From the NCBI RefSeq assembly GCF_032854445.1, contig NC_088299.1, forward strand, positions 19,151,608-19,215,607: a DNA stretch of 64,000 nucleotides, written 5' to 3'. Source of the stretch: Liolophura sinensis (lineage: Eukaryota; Mollusca; Polyplacophora; Chitonida; Chitonidae). Of the stretch, positions 1-10,839 are shown piece by piece (positions within the stretch are counted from its first letter, which is position 1; the number at the start of each line of letters is the position of its first letter). The translations under genes were made by a program, and so were the position numbers. The notes beneath the pieces were generated by a model, which worked only from the letters and a program-made list of their open reading frames with translations, was not told the DNA's origin and made no database searches.

Positions 1-340
1 TACTTTCTTGGTGCGTTGAATATGGGATAGCTTTCAGGAAGGGCCATGGGTGTGGCAAGTGCGATACCTCCGGGTCAAGCTGACTGTGGTCACATGATCA
101 CATATAGAAAAGGTCTGTAGAGATTGAAGAGGATGAAAGGTATGTGTTGTAAATCATTAAGGCCTGAAATGTCACTTAAAACGACCACAGATAAGTAATA
201 ATGGTAAAAAAAATCAAAATAAAAAAGAGTAATGTCTATGTTTACTACTTACATGTTACAAGTTCTTTTCATTTCAGATATACATCAGTTTGTTTTAAAT
301 GCCTTTGCTTTTCAGTGAATTATAACCTACACAAATGTCA
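1..340. other. No recognisable feature
   Basis: AT-rich sequence with no gene, splice structure or tandem repeat that I can support. Short open frames here have no protein-like composition. Confidence 0.5.
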
Positions 341-553
341 GAACGCCAGCAACCTGTGGATGGTCTTGGGTTTCCCCCGGGCTCTGCCCAGTTTCCTCCC
401 ACCGCAATTCTGACCGCCGTCGTATAAGTGAAATATTCTTGAGTGCCGCGTAAAACAACAACCAAATACATAAATAATGCTGGCCGCCGTCCTATAAGTG
501 AAATATTCTTTTGAGTACGGCGTAAAACACCAGTCAAACATGTAAATAAATGC
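341..553 (+). mobile_element. tRNA-derived SINE, 3' half with a duplicated tail
   Basis: Matches the body and tail of the SINE seen across the window (complete copies at 42,430 and 53,204). The landmarks are GGATGGTC..GGGTTTCCCCCGGGCTCTGCCC, then GCCGTCGTATAAGTGAAATA, then TTCTTGAG..CGTAAAACA and an AAATA-rich end. The tail segment (GCCGTCxTATAAGTGAAATA onward) occurs twice in direct order, at about 413-475 and 480-548. The tRNA-like head is missing. Confidence 0.85.
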
Positions 554-1009
554 TACTGTCTGACAAAATTTATGATACCGTCGGTGGATATTACACGGTT
601 TGTAAATCAACTGATTTTACGTGTGTGGTTGTCCGTAAACGATACAGACCTGCTCCACAACACCTTGTGAAATGACCCTTTGTCTTACAAAATCGTTGTA
701 AACGATCTCAAAGTGATGTCTTCTGCAGAAGTTCTGTGTTATCACACGTCACTTCATGCTCATGTAGTAAATGGACAAAGGCTACGTCAGAGCTCAAGCG
801 GCACTATCTGATAGCAATGTGTTTGCATAAAATTCTCAAGATGGCTACCGCGATTCAAACTAGCCATAATATGTTTTAACACAAACCACCAAAGAACTAA
901 GGAAGTATATAAAGTGCGAAAATAGGACGGAATCATGCAAAGTCAAGCAGTCAGTATATTAAAGCATTGTGGAGTAATTTCCGCAATGGAGTAATTTCAA
1001 AAGGATCTA
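554..1009. other. No recognisable feature
   Basis: Unique sequence between two SINE copies. I see no coding exon, RNA gene or tandem array. Confidence 0.5.
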
Positions 1010-1219
1010 GGGGCCTCCGTGGCTCAGTCGGTAAGCGCGCTAGCGCAGCGTAGTGACCCAGAAGCCTCTCACCAAATGCGGTCGCTGTGAGTTCAAGGCC
1101 AGCTCATGCTGGCTTCCTCTCCGGCCGTACGTCGGAAGGTCTGGCAGCAACCTGCGGATGGTCGTGGGTTTCCCCTTGCTCTGCCCGGTTTTCACCCACC
1201 ATAATGCTGGCCGCCTTTG
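1010..1219 (+). mobile_element. tRNA-derived SINE, head and body
   Basis: Begins with the tRNA-like head (GGGGCCTCCGTGGCTCAGTC), with a box A-like GTGGCTCAGT and a box B-like GAGTTCAAG segment. It continues through the SINE body to CCATAATGCTGGCCGCC, where it breaks off before the usual tail. Non-autonomous, presumably moved by a LINE. Confidence 0.88.
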
Positions 1220-1488
1220 ATTGACTTTGATTGCTTTCTGTTTTATTCGGCATGGGAGCTATCCTCAACAATCCCCGTTGTTGTCCCGTCCTTTTCCTTG
1301 TCCAATTTTGCCCAAACTGTTTGTCTTGGTTTAGGTTCTAGAAGATCTTGGGCACCATGTTGAGAATTGAAGTCTCGCTCATTGGACGATTTTGCTTTCC
1401 TGTCTCTCTCTCTCATCCCACCAAAATTCGACCATAGCAGGTAATGTTTCCAGGAAGTGTAGGAAGGGTTGTCCTCATTAGTTGCACA

Positions 1489-2700
1489 TTAACAGTTCTG
1501 CAGGACTACATCCAGCAGGCCGTGTAGGCGTAGATCATCGATAGAAAAGGATCCATTTATTTTAAGATTTTTCTTTGCTGTAGCAACAGCTCGCTGTACT
1601 TCACCGTTTGCTTGATGACGGTGTGGAGTGTTGTGTGTTGGAAGTTGTAGTCTGCTTGATGACGGTGTGGAATGTTGGAAGCCGAAGTCTGCTTGATGAC
1701 GGTGTGGAGTGTTGTGTATTGGGAGTTGTAGTCTGCTTGATGACGGTGTGGAGTGTTGTGTGTTGAGAGTTGTACTCTGCTTGATGACGGTGTGGAATGT
1801 TGTGTGTTGGAAGCTGAAGTCTGATTTATGACGGTGTGGAGTGTTGTGTGTTGGACGTTGTAGTCTGCTTGACGACGGTGTGGAATGTTGTGTGTTGGAA
1901 GTTGTAGTCTGCTTGATGACGGTGTGGAGTGTTGGGAGCTGAAGTCTGATTGATGACGGTGTGGAGTGTTGGAAGCTGAGGTCTGCTTGATGACGGTGTG
2001 GAGTGTTGTGTGCTGGGAGTTGTAGTCTGCTTGATGACGGTGTGGAATGTTGTGTGTTGGAAGCTGAAGTCTGATTGATGACGGTGTGGAATGTTGTGTG
2101 TTGGGAGTTGTAGTCTGCTTGATGACGGTGTGGAGTGTTGGGAGTTGTAGTCTGCTTGATAACGGTGTGGAGTGTTGTGTGTTGGGAGTTGTAGTCTGCT
2201 TGATGACGGTGTGGAATGTTGTGTGTTGAAAGTTGTAGTCTGCTTGATGACGGTGTGGAGTGTTGTGTGTTGGACGTTGTACTCTGCTTGATGACGGTAT
2301 GGAGTGTTGTGTGTTGGAAGTTGTGGTCAGCTTGATGAGGCTGTGGAGTGTTGTGTGTTGGGAGTTGTAGTCTGCTTGATAACGGTATAGAGTGTTGTGT
2401 GTTGGACGTTGTACTCTGCTTGATGACGGTGTGGAGTGTTGTGTGTTGGAAGTTGTGGTCAGCTTGATGAGGCTGTGGAGTGTTGTGTGTTGGGAGTTGT
2501 AGTCTGCTTGATAACGGTATAGAGTGTTGTGTGTTGGACGTTGTACTCTGCTTGATGACGGTGTGGAGTGTTGTGTGTTGGAAGTTGTAATCTGCTTGGA
2601 ATTCTTTAAATTCCCTAAAAAGGAAAGTTGTTCCGTTATCTGTGATCAGATGATCGGCTGTTCCGAATCGAGCAAAAATGTCTTTCAGTTTCAAAATTGT
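1489..2700 (-). pseudogene. Ty3/gypsy-type integrase relic interrupted by a minisatellite
   Basis: The - strand reads as two ends of one retroelement integrase core. The part near 2694-2590 contains FGTADHLITDNGTTF and REFKEF, the region around the second catalytic Asp in the D-x-N-G context. The part near 1620-1490 contains HQANGEVQRAVATAKKNLK, where families of this type have H-x-Q-x-N-G-x-x-E/Q-R. Normally these blocks are a few tens of residues apart; here about 1 kb of 44-bp repeats lies between them. Upstream, the - frame is broken by a stop within about 40 bases of the first block. Family assignment is from motif order. The 401-codon open frame is an artefact of the repeat and is not a working protein. 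Confidence 0.8.
1610..2600. repeat. 44-bp minisatellite, about 22 copies, inside an integrase relic
   Basis: Units carry GCTTGATGACGGTGTGGAGT, then GTTGTGTGTTGGGAGTTGTA. Spacing between successive GCTTGATGACGG motifs is 44 bp, with some shortened units. Because 44 is not a multiple of three and no unit has a stop on the - strand, one - frame passes through all three readings of the unit in turn (HTVIKQ, then IPLSSRLQ, then PQPHQAD). The unit itself looks derived from the integrase segment around F-x-H-T-T..HQANGE. Confidence 0.9.
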
Positions 2701-3179
2701 CTCCTTGCTGGTGAGATGGGACTATTTCGAATGTCACAAATTGGTTGTCTCTGTTAAGTCTCTCAGGTACGGAAGAAACAGTCTCTATTGTTTACCGGAA
2801 TTTCTCTCCCGTGATTAGGCCATTCATACCGAACAAAATGTTTAACGCTTGCTAGTTGTCTGGAAATGTCTTTGGCGCGTACGCAACGGGTTTCTATTCC
2901 GATCCTTGAAGCTGGAATAAGACATGACCAGGTCCACAAAGAAATGTGTGTGTACTAACCTTTGTCGGTGGATTGAAAGAATGTCAAAAATCGAAAGCAT
3001 GGAAGTAGTACACTTCAAGCAAGTTAGTCGGATCAAGGTTTAAAAATTGAAACTCCACAGTTTGATCGAGTTCATTGAATACAGATTATATGCAAAATTA
3101 CAGCTTTCATTCATGTCACATACTCGTGTAGTAAGGCTCCAAACTTTAAACTTTCGGGCCGAATTTTCCAGGTGACAGC

Positions 3180-3594
3180 GTGTTCGTTTACGAACAACCA
3201 ATACCACGGATTAATAAATACCACGGAATTAATCGTGGTTATCAAGAGCTAGCTCCCTTGTATTGATTTATCCGGCTTGACCTCTGAACTATATGTGTAC
3301 CGATACTGTTCAAATTATTATAAGCCGGAGTCTAAATATCACAATTACAAAAACATCAGTAAGTTTACGTCAGAAACATAACGTGAAGTGTGGCCGAATA
3401 TAGCCGTAATCATGATCAACTTCGTAAGTGTTCTCTACTGAAATCTGTAGGCTAAAAGTTAGGGATTTGACGTAAATGTTGTTGTTGCAAAGTTCGAACG
3501 CTTGTCTCCTCAGGATTCTGACACAACTGCCCTCCCTGGGCGGGCATAGGCATGATATGAATATTAAACAGTTACGTCACTGACTGACAGCACA
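3180..3594 (-). repeat. LTR of a BEL/Pao-like element (3' LTR on the - strand)
   Basis: Directly repeated at about 5600-6119. Shared stretches include GTTATCAAGAGCTAGCT, CTGTTCAAATTATTATAAGC, GTCAGAAACATAACGTGAAG and ATGAATATTAAACAGTTACG. Read on the - strand both copies begin TGTGCTGTC, and a purine-rich GGCAGGGAG lies just before this copy, as expected for a polypurine tract. The far boundary (about 3180-3230) is uncertain because the copies diverge. Confidence 0.75.
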
Positions 3595-3689
3595 CTCCCT
3601 GCCTGACGTCATTAATTTGGGGTCAGTTAACACAAAAAAACATAAATCAAACGGAAAGAACGATAACGCTGTATCGGCGCTAACAGACG

Positions 3690-5455
3690 GACCTCGATGA
3701 GTAAGCGCAAGAATCCGTCGGTCAGTTCTTTGGAGGGAAAACCACAACCTCGCTTACAGGGCGAGTGTGAAGCACTGCACCATCTGTTTTGGGCACATGA
3801 ATCACGACTCTCCTGATTCTTCCATCAGATCCTGGTAAGATTTGGTTGATGATTTCAATGGGACAATCGTTCCTAGGAGTGTCTTTCTATTTAAGAATGA
3901 TAACGTCACCTGTCTTTGCACTTGGCTTGTCTAGCTGCCACTTACGTCTAACTTGAAGCAAATGGATGTATTCCACGCGCCTTCTTCTCCAAAACTGCTC
4001 CGCAAGCACTTAAGCCCGTTTCCACTGTACTCTGTGCAAATCTTTTATGTCACTGTGATGCAAAGGTACGACAGCAAAACTAGTCTTCTGGGTGAGAAGA
4101 GTGTTCGAAGACAAGATGAAGGGGATGTCGGGATCAGGAGAGACCGGAACGATTCGTCGATTATTCACGATGGCCCAAACCTCCGACGTAAACGTTGTCA
4201 ACACCTTATTTGTCAAATGCTTGGAAGATATCTCCGCCATCATGGAGTCCAGGACTCACTTCGAGACACCAGTCATTCGCTCGCTCGTTTAACCCACATG
4301 AGACGAACGGGGTGGATTTAAAATACACTGCACTCCACTGTTGTACAGGAACGTTTTTATTGGGGGATATCCAACGTTGATGACATCGAAGAGGAAGGAA
4401 TTCGTGGCTCCCACAAGGTTCGTACCACGGTCTGATCAGTAGGCCTACTGTACTTTCCCGCGTACTGCCTGAAATCTTCTCAGAGCGTTTATTAATGAGG
4501 AAGATGTTATCTTCAATGACTTCAATGTTAATTGCCCTAATAGTCATGCAAGTGAACAAACAGCCCATCTCTTGCTATTAGCTGTCCCTTCGAGTTCTGC
4601 GTGTGATGAAGGGCCAAACGTGTCTACCCCCACATATGTAAAATGGGCGCTTGCGACAGACGGTGAACAAGAAGGTCGGACATCTTTTGTTCACATGGTT
4701 GTCCACGAAGTTTTCCACACTTCACGCATTTGTACAGGATGGAAGTGATCAGCCTCTTGCAGCCGGTGATCCACAATCCGGCGGCCCGAACTGCTCCCTC
4801 GGTAAGCAGACGCACTTGGTGTTTGACCAACTCGTGATGGTGGCGGATGAGATCAGTAGCCACGTGGTGCTTACCGGTTAAAATGATTGGATGTTTATCC
4901 TCATCGGGTTGATCACTTCGTAGTAGTCTTTCTCCAACTGTCAGCAGACCATTTTCGTCAACGGCTGGGCCCAGAGCAAGGATGGAGCTATCTCTGGGAA
5001 GAGCTTTCCTCGCCTTCATGCAATGGATCTCAGAAGGGTAACCTTCATGCTGAATCTCCCTGCTACAGTCGAGCGATTGCGTCAACTAAACTTTTCCAGC
5101 TGCAGAAACGCGTGAAGCTTTTCAGTTCCAAGATGACCAGTTGCCATTACGTTTGTTGACATTACACTGGCTGTCGGTCGGATTTCTTTGTCAGTTTCAG
5201 GATTAGGATGTGCCAAATCATCACAATCTTCAAGTCCTTGTATCTTGGACTGTCCTTGTAACCAGACAATTGGTCCGAGATTCTCAACGATCTGTGTAAC
5301 TACATCAGCGGGGTTCAAATGAGACCGGAAGTAGGCCCTCTGTTGCGGACTGGAAGATTTGTGGATCCGTTCGACACGATTTGCCATGTATACAAAGAGC
5401 CGCCTGGTTTGGTTATGTAGATAACCGAGTACGGCCTTGCTGTCCGTGAAATATC
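3690..5455 (-). pseudogene. BEL/Pao retrotransposon pol relic (RNase H to integrase C-terminus)
   Basis: On the - strand the order from 5455 down matches the end of a BEL/Pao polyprotein. It starts with an RNase H segment (DSKAVLGYLHNQ, then MANRVERIHKSSSP and HLNPADVVT). Next come an integrase zinc-binding region with KHPIILTGKHHVATDLIRHH and YKCVKCGKLRGQP, and an integrase core start with GCLFTCMTIRAINIEVIED. A core end with LTTFTSEVWAIVNNRR follows, then a C-terminal part with WRVEYIHLLQ and PGSDGRIRRVVI near 3900-3700. The pieces lie in different frames with stops between them, so the element is dead. Gag, protease and reverse transcriptase are absent: RNase H starts almost directly after the 5' LTR. 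Confidence 0.88.
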
Positions 5456-5599
5456 ATATATCGAATACTGACACCTAACACTCGGCAGTTTAGATTGTGA
5501 ACTGTTTATTCTGGGTGGGAAGAGGTAAAGGTTGAAAGGAACAAAAATAAACAATGAGGACAAACCAATGGGAGTCAAGCAATGTGCATAGCTTTACAA

Positions 5600-6119
5600 T
5601 GTCACACACGCGCAAGGGACAATACTTTAAACGAAATAAATCGTAGTTATCAAGAGCTAGCTGCCTTACATTGATTTATCGGGCGTGTCCCGTCGACTAT
5701 AGATGTACCAATACTGTTCAAATTATTATAAGCCGGAGTCTGAATATCTCAATTACAACTACAAAAACATCAGCAATTTTACGTCAGAAACATAACGTGA
5801 AGTGTGGCCGAATATAGCCGTAATTATGATCAAATTTGACGTAAATGCTGTTGTTGTAAAGTTCGAATGTTTTCTCCTCAAGATTCAAACACACACAGCT
5901 CACAAACTCAAGACGTAAACAAGAGATTGTCATGAAAGTTTCTATGTACAACTGTCACTCACACTGTGGTGGGCTCCACCCTCACCGAATCTGTCAGATT
6001 ACATCGGGGTGTGAGACGAAGCCTCATGTATTTTTCGCGGGGTTAACACGACTGCCATTGGTGGGCGGGCATACTCATGATATGAATATTAAACAGTTAC
6101 GTCAATGATTGACAGCACA
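5600..6119 (-). repeat. LTR of a BEL/Pao-like element (5' LTR on the - strand)
   Basis: Partner of the repeat at about 3180-3594, with the same orientation and same start (TGTGCTGTC on the - strand at 6119). It is longer because of an extra segment around 5890-6040. The two LTRs have diverged by many substitutions and indels, so the insertion is old. Confidence 0.72.
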
Positions 6120-6775
6120 GTCATTCAACTGCATGCTTAATCAGTGTATTACAACGAAATTTAATCACTTAGTTTTAAGGTTAATAGTTTCTATACTTTC
6201 TGTGGATAAATAAAAAGATTAGCCCAAAAGTTAAACCGTCTTGTCAGATTTAAATACATTCTGTAATAAAATTGACATTCCTGTTGATATAATGACAATC
6301 CTATTATTTGTCAGTGGACAAAGGCTAAAAAGAAATGTACATACAAGGGCTTAGCAATTAATCCTGTCACCAAATGTCTCGTGGACAAATCTCACCAAAA
6401 TTGATTGCCATGCACCAACACAAACCTATAGCTTTCTACAGCGCGGAGCTATAGGCAGGGTGAAAATATGATCAAACTACTGTTCCTGAAAAAATACTGA
6501 ATATATGTATGATTGCAACATACTCGACAATAATGCACTGCAAGTAGTTGTTCTTGTAGCCTGTAGTGTGTTCTCCGTGATTACCAGCGTATGGTCCGTT
6601 ATCTTTTCTTATCTCGTAGCTTAGTTATCTTTACGATGTAACAGCATAAAACATTAAATCAATGCAAACAGAGCCATCCGATGAGCAAACCACTATTTCG
6701 TTCTTGTACGATAATTCTTAACACAGTGTAATTTCTAGCGTATTCCAAGATAATGCACTGCTATTGTTGTTTCAG
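6120..6775. other. No recognisable feature
   Basis: AT-rich unique sequence between the BEL/Pao LTR and the exon-like block at 6776. Nothing else seen. Confidence 0.5.
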
Positions 6776-7148
6776 ATAACAGAGTGTTCTCCGCGTGTGG
6801 ATGGGGCTGACTTCCAGAGAATCATCGGGTCTGTTAAGACAGACAAAGGCCAGCTTGTGCTCAGGGGAGGTATGACCCTTTTGGGAGATCGTCCTTCCTG
6901 GGTGTGGAAGAATACCGTTATCCACTGTGTTGGGGGACGGCATCGACTTCTACTTCTACAGTGGAAGCCTCACCAACCGGTTCGCGGTATGTCTTGATGA
7001 AAAGGATGGGGCGAAGAAACAATGCAGCGATACTGGTTGGAAGTTGTACCTCTACAACTGCTCTGCTCTGAGTTTGGAAATGGTGAAACTGGCAGAGACA
7101 CCTGTCGGTCTTATTACATGGTTAAGTAAGACAATCAAGAGGTGGTGA
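6776..7148 (+). pseudogene. Unidentified exon-like coding block with a frameshift
   Basis: A TTGTTGTTTCAG acceptor-like site precedes a segment with normal protein composition: ITECSPRVDGADF, then GQLVLRGGMTLLGDRPSWVW. At a run of five G near 6930-6935 the plausible reading jumps by one frame and continues with GDGIDFYFYSGSLTNRF, CSDTGWKLYLYNCS and EMVKLAETPVG to a stop at 7148. It is either a decayed exon or an exon with a one-base assembly error. I do not recognise the family, and no second exon could be linked. Confidence 0.35.
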
Positions 7149-7451
7149 TATTGTTCTTGAAAATGCCTTGAAGAAATTAATATCTTGTAGGTGAAATTAG
7201 GCTATCTGTCTCCATTGCGACGAGATTAGCATTCATCGTTTGCTCACTGATGTTACATGTTGTGATGTCACCTTGTTTAAATCATGACGAACAAAAAACC
7301 AGTGCCTCCGGCAAAATAAATGGTATATGGAAAATGTCCTTGGAAAATGTCGGCAAGAGATATATGCATCGACATATTTGCCTACGAGGACAGAGACCGT
7401 GTAAACCACGTTTTTGTAGCTTGCTGTGAATAATGCTTAAACGTTACACCG

Positions 7452-7626
7452 CCACGGACACGGGGAAGCCCACGACCGTCCGCCGTTGCTGGAAGACCTT
7501 CCCACTTACGGCCAGAGAGGAAGCCAGCATGAGCTGGACTTGAAATCACAGCTACCGCATTGGTGAGTGTGCCCTGGGGGACTGTGCCCCGCTAGCGCGT
7601 TAACCCATTCGGTCACGCAGGCCCCC
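7452..7626 (-). mobile_element. SINE, body and head, - orientation
   Basis: Reverse complement of the shared SINE. It has CCCACGACCGTCC, GAGGAAGCCAGCATGAGCTG and CGCATTGGTGAG, and ends in the tRNA-like head CACGCAGGCCCCC. The tail is missing. Confidence 0.85.
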
Positions 7627-7852
7627 AATCATTCATTTAGTTGAGGTAATCCTGTGAGAATCTGCGCGATGATACCAGCCTGTAGCATGTAACGGTGATG
7701 AAGAAGTAAACGTTTAATGATAATCTAGTGAATCTAACAATTATATTCACATTATTAGGGTTAATGTCACGTTTCCTACATTTGTTTGTCTATACTATAG
7801 AGGGGAGTGGTGTCATAATAAACAATGACTAATAGTGCTGAGCATGCCAGCG

Positions 7853-8010
7853 AGGCTCATGCTGGCTTCCTGTCCTGTCAGAAGTGGGAATATCTTTTCT
7901 TTGGATTTCCCTCGGACACTGGCCGATTTCCTCCCACCATGATTCTCGGGGCAAGTGAAATATTCTTGAGAACGGTGTAAAACACCAATCGAATGAAGAA
8001 ATAAATCAAA
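7853..8010 (+). mobile_element. SINE, diverged body and tail
   Basis: GCTCATGCTGGCTTCCTGTC, CCGATTTCCTCCCACCATGA and GTGAAATATTCTTGAGAACG lead to an AAATAAATC tail. It is more diverged than the other copies. Confidence 0.8.
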
Positions 8011-8294
8011 CGTTGTTTTGGTAATCAAAAAGTATGTGTTTCTTTGTCAGCAGGTCAGGGTTGCAATCCCGTACTGAACTATCATTTTGGGATCTTCCCT
8101 AATCTGAATAAACTCTGTGTGCTGTTCGTTTGTCTGGGTTTCACTTGAATGTCTCATGGAATGACGGAAACCTTTAGTTTGATTTCGTTGACCCTAGGGT
8201 GGTAAGCAGTGACATCTAATATGAAAATAACATTTCCAAGCATTCATAAAATGTGCGGTAAATATTACTCAGCAGCCTACGCTAATCTATGTTA

Positions 8295-8436
8295 TTTATT
8301 TATTTATTTGATTGGTGTTTCACGCCGTACTCAAGAATATTTCCCTTATACGACGGCGGCCAGCATTATGGTGGGAGCAAAACCGGGCAGAGCCCGGGGG
8401 AAACCCACGACCATCCGCAGGTTGATGGAAGACGTC
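8295..8436 (-). mobile_element. SINE tail and body, - orientation
   Basis: Starts with (TTTA)n and TTGATTGGTGTTTCACGCCG, then TATACGACGGCGGCCAGCAT and CCCACGACCATCCGCAGG. The head is missing. Confidence 0.88.
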
Positions 8437-8536
8437 AAATCTATGTTGGAAAATAAAACTACACAAGCCTGCTGATCAGATTGGTATAGATGTTATTTAG
8501 AGAGTGGATTTTAAGTAACTGTATTATCGTCATTAG

Positions 8537-8740
8537 GGGGGCCTCCGTGGCAGAGGTGGATAGTCCACCAGAGCTGCGCAGTGATCTAGGAGCGGTCGCT
8601 TTGAGTTCAAGTTCAGTTCATGCTGGCTTCTTTGCCAGCCGCACGTGGGAAGGTATGACAGCACTCTGCGGAACCTGCGGATGTCGGGCTCTGCCCGGTG
8701 TCTTCCCACAATAATGATGTCCGCCGTCGTATAGTTAAAT
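8537..8740 (+). mobile_element. SINE with a truncated tail
   Basis: Head GGGGCCTCCGTGGCAGAGG and body CAGTTCATGCTGGCTTC. It ends GCCGTCGTATAG..AACACCAGTAGAGG, where the 44-bp array begins directly. Confidence 0.85.
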
Positions 8741-8744
8741 TTAA

Positions 8745-9375
8745 CACCAGTAGAGGTATGCTGTGTGAGGTATTACCACGTTCTTTTGACTGGCTGGCGG
8801 TATGCGGTGTGAGGTATTACGAGGTCCATTTGACTGGGTAGAGGTATATGATGTGAGGTATTACAGCGTTCATTTGACTGGGTAGAGGTATGCTGTGTGA
8901 GGTATTACAGCGTCCATTTGACTAGCTAGAGGTATGCTGTGTGAGGTATTACAGCGTCCATTTGACTAGCTAGAGATATGCTGTGTGAGGTATTATGAGG
9001 TCCATTTGACTGGGTAGAGGTATGTGGTGTTGGGTATTACAACGTCCATTTGACCAGCTAGAGATATGCGGTGTGAAGTATTACAACGTCCATTTGACTA
9101 GCTAGAGATATGCGATGGGAGGTATTACAGCGTTCATTTGACTGGGTAGAGGTATGCGGTGTGAAGTATTACAACGTCCATTTGACTAGCTAGAGGTATG
9201 CTGTGTGAAGTATTACAACGTCCATTTGACTAGCTAGAGGTATGCGGTGTGAAGTATTACAACGTCCATTTGACCAGCTAGAGATATGCGGTGGGAGGTA
9301 TTACAGCGTTCATTTGACTAGCTAGAGGTATGCGTTGTGAAGTATTACAACGTCCATTTGACTAGCTAGAGGTGT
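8745..9375. repeat. 44-bp minisatellite, about 14 copies
   Basis: Each unit has GAGGTATGCTGTGTGAGGTA, then TTACAGCGTCCATTTGACTA and GCTA. It sits flush against the end of the SINE at 8537-8740, and another SINE starts about 65 bp after it. It is unrelated in sequence to the 44-bp array at 1.6-2.6 kb. Confidence 0.9.
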
Positions 9376-9437
9376 GTGGAGTAAAGTATACCTTGTTGGA
9401 AGCAATTTTTGAGAATCTTTTTATCAGTAATCTTTTC

Positions 9438-9675
9438 ACTCAGCGCAGCGTAATGACCCAGGCGCCTTTTACCAATGCGGTAGCGGTGAGTTCAAGTCCA
9501 GCTTATGCTGGTTTCCTCCCCGGCCGTCGGTGGGAAGGTCTTGCAGCAACCTGCGGACGGTCGTGGGTTTCTCCCGTGCTCTGTCCGGTTTTCTCCCACT
9601 ATAATGCTTGCCACTGTTGTATAAGTGAAATATTCTTGAGTACTACGTAAAACGCCAATCAACTAAATAAATAGA
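9438..9675 (+). mobile_element. SINE lacking the first head bases
   Basis: CAGCGCAGCGTAATGACCCA, then CAGCTTATGCTGGTTTCCTC, TATAAGTGAAATATTCTTGA and an AAATAAATAGA end. Confidence 0.88.
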
Positions 9676-10839
9676 TCCTAACCAGCAACTTTCGCCAGAT
9701 TTTCATTCTTCAGTCTTCTATTGATAGGCCTACTATCTAACAAGAACTCAAAACTAAATCTATATCCATACCGCTTTCTGATTCCAACTTAGCGAATAAT
9801 TTTCTTCAGTCATACACCCATATCTTCAGCGGGCGAACATATAAGACACATTGTATCATTCTCTAATTTCATTTCAGTATAAAATGAGAAATCACCTGAT
9901 TATCATGCACATTTACTCCTAACGTGCCTGAGGTATAAAGGTTGTTAATTGTTTATAGGCGATGTTTGACCAGTCCTCACACATTTTCTTGTTCCTTCTT
10001 AACATTTGCAGCTGGCTTTTCTTTGTTTTCGCGACTTTTATTACAATTATTGATAAGTGTATGTAGTATTCATTTAATATGTTCATTTCTCTCAATTATT
10101 TTGACTCGACATAAGTCAGCTTAGCCAAGGTTGTAAGGGTACCACTATCGGCGAGTAAAGATGAGAAACAACCTTACAAGATTAAACGAATAAGTTCAAT
10201 ACATATATTTGGGGAAAAAATAGACGAATAATACAAAAGACAATAATATGGAAAACAATTCAAATAATTACAAAAATATATATAAAATATATATCCCTTA
10301 TCGATGATAGCGTCTAAATGCGGATGCAATAATACGGCTTCCAAAGGCGAATCAGTTCACGTAAACATTGAATCCACAGTCAAGAGGCATCCTCCAATCG
10401 AAGCATAACACTTCGAGATAAGCTACAAACGGCAGTGGGTACTGCAGGCTTATGATGGTTGGCACCCAACTGCCTGTGAAGGTGTAACTTCTTGGGGCAA
10501 ACGGGTTGACAATAGCGTCGGTAATGCTGAGCTGTCGATGTACGTTTCACTCTTCGGAAATATACACAAAGTCCTTTCAGGGTAAACCGAGTTGAAATGT
10601 GCGTTATCGCACAAAGAGGCAAAGAGCGATGCAAGCTCCAAAATAACGTCTCAAAAAATAGCCAGTGGCAAAACACAAGCTCACAAAGTGTTGCTAAAAA
10701 TGGAGTACAAATAACTAGACTGAATTACAGTGTAGACTGCAACGTATACAAAAGGGGGAAATGTAGGTCAAACACTGACCCGGTAAAATAAAAAAATACA
10801 ATACAATATTAAAAAATGGTGTTCGTAACACGAAGTACG
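9676..10839. other. Unassigned AT-rich stretch beside a gypsy relic
   Basis: No exon or array is recognised. The part from about 10,130 to 10,800 lies 3' of the gypsy integrase fragment on the - strand and might include its LTR, but I found no second copy in the window to show this. Confidence 0.4.

Noticed and set aside
1010-1090. tRNA genes at the GGGGCCTCCGTGGCTCAGT segments
   Set aside because: These are SINE heads derived from a tRNA: each is followed by the SINE body, and the cloverleaf is not complete.
4206-5085. Host genes on the - strand with KHPIILTGKHH and GCLFTCMTIRA
   Set aside because: These are BEL/Pao integrase pieces in broken frames, flanked by LTRs, not host genes.
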